From positions 1 through 11,003 of the forward strand of contig JAICKT010000131.1 in the NCBI GenBank assembly GCA_025927795.1: a stretch of DNA of 11,003 bases, read 5' to 3'. The first letter of the stretch is position 1. The number at the start of each line of letters is the position of its first letter. Below the pieces are notes generated by a model, which saw nothing but the letters and a program-made list of their open reading frames with translations, had not been told where the DNA came from and made no database searches. Shown in pieces: positions 7,485-11,003 of the stretch. This DNA comes from Parafilimonas sp. GTDB taxonomy: Bacteria > Bacteroidota > Bacteroidia > Chitinophagales > Chitinophagaceae. Position numbers and translations under genes: made by a program.

Positions 7485-7519
7485 GCAAATAATAAATCGC
7501 GTTCTGCAAATAATAAATC
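7485..7519. promoter_or_regulatory. Perfect 14-bp direct repeat, 21-bp period: candidate LytTR operator
   Basis: GCAAATAATAAATC occurs at 7485-7498 and 7506-7519, separated by 7 bp, so repeat starts are 21 bp apart (two helical turns). It lies in the 119-bp gap between the divergent LytS-type kinase gene and the SHOCT membrane-protein gene. Known LytTR regulators such as AgrA bind paired direct repeats on one face of DNA with about the same period. Autoregulation and control of the divergent gene are inference. Confidence 0.5.
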
Positions 7520-7553
7520 AGCCTTTAAAGAGCAGTCTTTTGTAAATAGGTTT

Positions 7554-8162
7554 ATGCAATCAAAATTTAAATCTGTTACCATGAACTTTCAAACAATGAA
7601 CAACCAGCGGAAACTTATTTTAATTTCTGCTGCAATAGGAATCATTTCTATTTTCCTGCCATGGTTTTCTGCCGGCGCATTTGGTTTTAGTGTGCACATA
7701 AACGGCTTTCATGGCTGGGGCATTTTAGCTTTCTTAGCCTTTGTGGCATCAATAATTATTGCATTGATGGGAACGCAAACAGAAGCGCTCGATAAATCAA
7801 TGTGGTTTGCTGCAATTATTTGTGGTGCTGTTGCATTACTTTCTGTTGTTATTACAATGTTGTCTTCAAGTGGTGGCTTTGGATTTGTAAGCCCGGGTTT
7901 TGGATTCGGCATCTGGCTGGCATTGGCTGCAGCAATTGGTGTTTTAATTTTTGCATGGATATTTAAAAACCCTGCACACGATTTTAAAAGTGGATTCGAG
8001 AGTTTGAAGAAAACTGTTTCCACACCTTCATCTTCTTTATCCAACACACCACCTCCGACAAGCGCAGATAAGATTGCGGAATTAGAACGATTAAGCAAGC
8101 TAAAAGAAAACGGAAGTATCACTGATGCAGAGTTTCAACAGTTAAAATCAAAACTTATTTAA
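7554..8162 (+). CDS. Four-helix membrane protein with C-terminal SHOCT domain
   Basis: This protein of up to 202 residues lies in the inner membrane, with four predicted transmembrane helices at about 20-38, 53-73, 82-104 and 117-137. The loop after the third helix is glycine- and phenylalanine-rich (GGFGFVSPGFGFG). A Ser/Thr/Pro-rich linker (153-170) leads to a C-terminal SHOCT-type short helical hairpin (173-202): IAELERLSKLKENGSITDAEF, then the QLKSKLI end. SHOCT motifs are usually found at the ends of membrane proteins and may mediate oligomerisation. Start choice is uncertain: ATGs at 7554, 7581 and 7596 are all in frame and precede the first helix, and none has a clear ribosome binding site. 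It is transcribed divergently from the TPR kinase operon, with the direct repeat at 7485-7519 between them, so it may be a target of that system. Its biochemical role is unknown. Confidence 0.85.
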   Translation: MQSKFKSVTMNFQTMNNQRKLILISAAIGIISIFLPWFSAGAFGFSVHINGFHGWGILAFLAFVASIIIALMGTQTEALDKSMWFAAIICGAVALLSVVITMLSSSGGFGFVSPGFGFGIWLALAAAIGVLIFAWIFKNPAHDFKSGFESLKKTVSTPSSSLSNTPPPTSADKIAELERLSKLKENGSITDAEFQQLKSKLI

Positions 8163-8178
8163 TTCTAAAATTACTTTT

Positions 8179-8217
8179 TATGAAATAAGTCCTGCTTTTC
8201 GCATGACGGATTTCATA
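8179..8217 (+). terminator. Imperfect stem-loop, possible terminator
   Basis: TATGAAAT (8179-8186) pairs with ATTTCATA (8210-8217). Two inner 3-bp helices (GTC/GAC and TGC/GCA) are separated by small internal loops, leaving a 5-base loop. It lies 17 bp after the SHOCT gene stop and before the lipoprotein gene. No T-run follows, so a mRNA-stability or regulatory role is equally possible. Confidence 0.35.
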
Positions 8218-8233
8218 CAGCAAAAATATTCAC

Positions 8234-8560
8234 ATGAAAACGATAATCATTTCCTGTTTAACTTTTATTCTATTTTCTTTTTGCAGTTGCAAAAGCAAAC
8301 CTTCTCAGGAAGATATTTCTAAAAAAATCCTGCTTGAATATGTATGCCCTGAAAACGCAAAAGTGAACGACTTAAAAATTATAGATAAAAAAGAAACACA
8401 AAGCATTTTTGGTTTGCCTGCATTACAATATACTGTTTCTGGAGTAGTTGAATGGGCTAATGGCTGCGATGAAGCTTTTGGAAATTTACCTGCCGGTTAT
8501 AAAGAAGCGTTTGACCGCAAAACGGTAATACTTGTAAAAAGCGATAATGGCTGGCAATAA
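8234..8560 (+). CDS. Small putative lipoprotein of unknown function
   Basis: This 108-residue protein has a hydrophobic N-terminal signal (about 4-16) followed by a cysteine-rich end, FCSCKSKPS. C17 or, better, C19 (serine at -1) could be the lipidated residue, followed by a polar linker as in Bacteroidota lipoproteins. The lipobox is not canonical because phenylalanine replaces the usual leucine, so a plain secreted protein is possible. The mature part is about 90 residues and has two more cysteines (C38 and C78) that could form a disulfide. No family was recognised. It ends soon after VILVKSDNGWQ, a short version of the closing strand seen in many small beta-rich lipoproteins. The gene starts 71 bp after the SHOCT gene with a stem-loop between them, and the next gene begins 39 bp downstream. 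Co-transcription with either is uncertain. Confidence 0.75.
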   Translation: MKTIIISCLTFILFSFCSCKSKPSQEDISKKILLEYVCPENAKVNDLKIIDKKETQSIFGLPALQYTVSGVVEWANGCDEAFGNLPAGYKEAFDRKTVILVKSDNGWQ

Positions 8561-8599
8561 TTTTTATTTATAAAACATCAACTAATAAAATTATAAATC

Positions 8600-9706
8600 A
8601 TGAAAAAAAATCTCGTACTCTTTACAGTAATAATTTTTACTGTTTTTAATGTTCAGGTTGCCAGTGCGAAAATCTGGCGTGTGAACAGTAACTCAAACTA
8701 TAACGGAACAAGTTTATGGGGCAATAATTTTGGAGGCACATCTGCCTACCCGGTTTTTGCGCAGCTTACCGATGCAAACAGTTCTAATCTTGTTTCCGGC
8801 GGTGACACTTTATATGTTGAAGGCTCTCCTGTAACTTATGGTAACGTAACCTTCACTAAAAAATTAATCATAATTGGTCCTGGATATTTTTTAACTGAAA
8901 ATCCAAAAGTTTCAAATGATGTTCTTTCTGCAAATGTTAGCCAGGTTGTTTTTAGTACAGGCTCAGAAGGCTCACAGTTGCTTGGAGTTAATGATATTTC
9001 TGTGTATGGTATTTCTATAAATGTAAGCAACATACTTATAAAAAGATGTAAGATTGATTACTCAATTGGCGTGAGCTATAATATATCGGATATTTCAGTA
9101 GTTCAGAATTTTTTTACCAATATTAATAACAATAATACAAGTGCAATTGGCGTAAGCCCTTACGGTTTTCCTGCAAATTTTGTATTTGATAATAATATTT
9201 CTAAAAGAACATTATTGCTTAATTACAGCACCACTACTTATACTGCACAGGAATGTAATCACAATGTATTCGATTGCCCTTCAATCAGCGGTAAGCCATC
9301 CATTCAACTAAATACAGGTTCGTTTAAAAACAATATTTTAAAAACGGCTACAGCAACTGTAAGCATTAACGGCGGCACAAATCAAAATGTATCGTATAAT
9401 ATCAGCGCTTCATCTACCGGGCAGTTTGGTACTGCAAACAATAATAAAGTTGTTGCAGATATGAGTACACTCTTCGTTTCGTCAGGAACCAGTGATGGAA
9501 TTTATAAACTTAAGCCGGGTTCTGCTGGCAGTAATAATGCATCTGACGGCACTGACAGAGGTGCTTTTGGCGGAACATCATCAACAGACAGATATACGCT
9601 TTCAGGTTTAGCTCCAATTCCAGTTATTTATTCGCTTACAACTTCCGGTGATGCAACACCTGCAAATGGTTTATCTGTAACGATAAGTGCGAAAACCATT
9701 AAATAA
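8600..9706 (+). CDS. Exported right-handed beta-helix-like protein
   Basis: This 368-residue exported protein has a signal peptide (about 1-23, ending ASA). The mature part starts KIWRVN, contains a DTLYVEGSPVTYGNVTF segment near 69-85 and KKLIIIGPGY (87-96), then irregular Asn/Ser/Thr-rich turns such as SNILIKRCKI and NFVFDNNISKRT. This is the usual look of parallel beta-helix (pectate-lyase-like) proteins. The late motif KLKPGSAGSNNASDGTDRG, continuing AFGG (302-324), is recurrent in Bacteroidota surface proteins with this fold. The last 40 residues (LSGLAPIPVIYSLTT onward) form a separate beta tail and lack a T9SS sorting domain. There are no recognisable catalytic residues, so a carbohydrate-active or adhesive role cannot be assigned. 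The next gene, a repeat protein with a T9SS domain, lies 75 bp downstream, and the two may work at the cell surface together. Confidence 0.82.
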   Translation: MKKNLVLFTVIIFTVFNVQVASAKIWRVNSNSNYNGTSLWGNNFGGTSAYPVFAQLTDANSSNLVSGGDTLYVEGSPVTYGNVTFTKKLIIIGPGYFLTENPKVSNDVLSANVSQVVFSTGSEGSQLLGVNDISVYGISINVSNILIKRCKIDYSIGVSYNISDISVVQNFFTNINNNNTSAIGVSPYGFPANFVFDNNISKRTLLLNYSTTTYTAQECNHNVFDCPSISGKPSIQLNTGSFKNNILKTATATVSINGGTNQNVSYNISASSTGQFGTANNNKVVADMSTLFVSSGTSDGIYKLKPGSAGSNNASDGTDRGAFGGTSSTDRYTLSGLAPIPVIYSLTTSGDATPANGLSVTISAKTIK

Positions 9707-9723
9707 AGACATGTGGAATGAAG

Positions 9724-9748
9724 ATTACCTGTAATTCAACCAGGTAAT
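9724..9748 (+). terminator. Stem-loop between the two secreted-protein genes
   Basis: ATTACCTG (9724-9731) and CAGGTAAT (9741-9748) form a perfect 8-bp stem with a 9-base loop, beginning 17 bp after the beta-helix gene stop. No T-run follows. It could end or attenuate transcription, or stabilise the upstream message, so that the next gene is expressed separately. Confidence 0.45.
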
Positions 9749-9781
9749 TATATGGCACTTTGAAAAACAAAAGATACTCAC

Positions 9782-10792
9782 ATGAAAACATTTATAATTC
9801 TTATTTCTGTTCTTTGTTTTAGTTGTTTAGTGCATGCGCAAACTTTAAAACAGGCAGAATATTTTATTGACAAGGATAAAGGGTTTGGAAAAAATAAAAA
9901 ATTAAATCTTGTTTCTTCTGCAGACAGCAGTTATCAGTTTAAGATTAATTTATCTGGCATCAGTATTGGTCAGCACAAACTTTATATCCGAACAAAAGAT
10001 AATAAGGGCAAGTGGAGTGAGACAGTAAGAGAAAATATTGATGTTGTTATTTCTTCAGCTTTACCTCTCATAACAGCAGGAGAATATTTCTTTGATGTTG
10101 ACCCGGGTTATGGCAAAGCTGATAAGATTGTAATTTCTAACAAAGACACTGTTACGCTCCAAAACTTTACAGCCGCAGTTTCTAATCTCAAAGAAGGATT
10201 TCATAAACTATACATAAGAATAAAAGATAATGAAAATAGCTGGGGTATTACTTTAAGAGAAAATACAGAAGTAATAAGAACTGCAGAACCTGCAAAGATT
10301 ATTGCAGCAGAATATTTCTTTACCAATGATCCCGGGTTTAGAAAAGCAACTACAAAAACGTTCTCTAAAATTTCGGCTGATAGTACATTTAAGTTTAAGA
10401 TCGCCTATAATAAAATACCTTCTGATGCAGACACATTATTTATAAGAACAGAAGATAGTCTTGGCAAATGGTCGTTAACAAAAATTGCATTGTTTAATGT
10501 TCAAGCCCTGGTAAAAGAAGCCGTTGCTTCAGATGCAAAAACTAACACAGACAGTTATCAACTGACGGTTTTTCCAAATCCCGCAACTAATATGTTGAAT
10601 TATAATTTTAAAGGCGTAAAAAATAATGCAACGATTACCATTTTAAATTCAAATGGAATAGTTGTAAAAAGATATAAGTCTTCTGCCGGTGAAACAGGAC
10701 AAATTAATATAAGCAGTCTCGCAGCAGGTGTTTATGTATTACAGGTAGATGATGGTATAAAAAAACAAACAATACAATTTATCAAACAATAA
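9782..10792 (+). CDS. T9SS-exported protein with three EYF-D-DPG repeats
   Basis: This 336-residue protein has a signal peptide (about 1-19, ending VHAQ) and a type IX secretion C-terminal sorting domain of type A (about 262-336): VFPNPATN, then ITILNSNGIVVKRY, then INISSLAAGVYVLQV. It is therefore translocated across the outer membrane and probably surface-anchored. Between them lie three tandem repeats of about 75 residues at 24-86, 98-162 and 174-236. Each starts with a motif of the form AEYFFDxDPGFGKA and ends with HKLYIRxKDxxGxWSxTxREN or a weaker version. The aspartate-rich opening (DKDKGFG, DVDPGYG, TNDPGF) suggests a metal-binding or turn element, which is inference. The third copy has lost the first aspartate and the GFG pattern. 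Similar repeats are common in Bacteroidota secreted proteins but have no assigned function. A strong stem-loop follows the gene. Confidence 0.9.
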   Translation: MKTFIILISVLCFSCLVHAQTLKQAEYFIDKDKGFGKNKKLNLVSSADSSYQFKINLSGISIGQHKLYIRTKDNKGKWSETVRENIDVVISSALPLITAGEYFFDVDPGYGKADKIVISNKDTVTLQNFTAAVSNLKEGFHKLYIRIKDNENSWGITLRENTEVIRTAEPAKIIAAEYFFTNDPGFRKATTKTFSKISADSTFKFKIAYNKIPSDADTLFIRTEDSLGKWSLTKIALFNVQALVKEAVASDAKTNTDSYQLTVFPNPATNMLNYNFKGVKNNATITILNSNGIVVKRYKSSAGETGQINISSLAAGVYVLQVDDGIKKQTIQFIKQ

Positions 10793-10803
10793 GAATTCCC
10801 GTT

Positions 10804-10841
10804 TTGCATAAAGCCTGCAATTAAAGCAGGCTCTTATGCAA
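10804..10841 (+). terminator. Strong stem-loop, probable terminator
   Basis: TTGCATAAAGCCTGC (10804-10818) pairs with GCAGGCT (10826-10832) and TTATGCAA (10834-10841). This gives a 15-bp stem with one bulged C (10833) and a 7-base loop. It starts 11 bp after the stop of the T9SS-protein gene. There is no following T-run, so it may act as a 3'-end stabiliser as well as, or instead of, an intrinsic terminator. Confidence 0.65.
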
Positions 10842-10893
10842 CAATCATAAACAAAAGAACAATTGCCGCAGAAATTTTTTAATTATAATCAAT

Positions 10894-11003
10894 ATGCAGA
10901 AGGTAATCACATTTTTTTTATGCTTCGTTTTGGTTGTTTCACTAAACGCGCAATCAAAGAATAATGGTTTAGATACTTTAAAGCAAGGCATAAGAAATAT
11001 TGG
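10894..11003 (+). CDS. N-terminus of an exported protein (3' truncated by window edge)
   Basis: An open frame from ATG at 10894 runs to the window edge (36 complete codons). The translation starts MQKVITFFLCFVLVVSLNAQ, a typical Bacteroidota signal peptide ending N-A-Q, followed by SKNNGLDTLKQGIRNI. It lies 52 bp after the strong stem-loop, so it probably starts a new transcript. Too little mature sequence is present to name a family; TPR proteins and many others begin this way. The signal peptide and the open frame are the whole basis for calling it a gene. Confidence 0.7.
   Translation, partial: MQKVITFFLCFVLVVSLNAQSKNNGLDTLKQGIRNI

Noticed and set aside
7370..7582. Minus-strand open frame of 70 codons crossing the divergent promoter region, with a repeated ADLLFAERDLLFAA-like peptide
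   Set aside because: The peptide repeat is only the translation of the 21-bp-period DNA repeat. The frame overlaps the signal-peptide region of the LytS-type kinase gene and shows no protein-like features.
8532..8565. TTG-N23-TAATTTTT as a promoter for the beta-helix gene
   Set aside because: The spacing is at the edge of the allowed range, the match is imperfect, and it overlaps the end of the lipoprotein gene. Too weak to list.
10863..10889. TTG...TATAAT, resembling an E. coli sigma-70 promoter before the last gene
   Set aside because: The spacer is 15 bp, and Bacteroidota use a different consensus (TAnnTTTG). TATAAT is frequent by chance in AT-rich gaps.
1..11003. Mobile element, CRISPR array, tRNA or rRNA gene
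   Set aside because: No transposase or integrase motifs, regularly spaced repeats, cloverleaf pattern or rRNA-like sequence were seen on either strand.

Overview
The window looks like a chromosomal segment from a member of the Bacteroidota, probably near the Chitinophagaceae. The inference rests on low GC content, a type IX secretion (T9SS) C-terminal sorting domain, signal peptides ending in A-Q or S-Q, periplasmic-TPR histidine kinases of two families, absence of clear Shine-Dalgarno sequences, and a promoter-like match to the Bacteroidota TTG/TAnnTTTG consensus. No rRNA, tRNA, CRISPR array or mobile element was seen, and no gap between genes exceeds 300 bases.

Region 1 (1-4485, plus strand) is a NarL/NreB-type signalling block. 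It starts inside a HisKA_3 histidine kinase cut by the window edge. Two paralogous small exported lipocalin-like proteins follow, then a complete TPR/transmembrane/HisKA_3 kinase, then a NarL/LuxR-type response regulator. The two kinases share about 74% identity over 200 ungapped residues. The two small proteins are almost identical at their mature N-termini and then diverge. The dyad AATCAC-N7-GGTGAT occurs twice, about 70 bp before the first small-protein start and before the response-regulator start.

Region 2 (4585-7434, minus strand) is a second, unrelated two-component operon: a TPR-containing LytS/YehU-type kinase and a LytTR response regulator, separated by 6 bp. It converges on region 1. 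Its upstream region, shared with a divergent SHOCT-domain membrane protein, carries a perfect 14-bp direct repeat with a 21-bp period, a layout typical of LytTR-type operators.

Region 3 (7554-11003, plus strand) holds envelope and secreted proteins. These are the SHOCT membrane protein, a small putative lipoprotein, an exported beta-helix-like protein, a T9SS-exported protein with three internal EYF-D-DPG repeats, and the signal-peptide end of another exported protein cut by the right edge. Stem-loops separate several of these genes, and the strongest is at 10804-10841.

Overall, two envelope-sensing two-component systems of different families lie end to end and are flanked by small exported or membrane proteins that could be their sensors' partners or their targets. 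That functional link is inference from position and shared upstream motifs. All individual families are recognisable; the most novel signals are the repeated operator-like motifs and the paralogue patterns.
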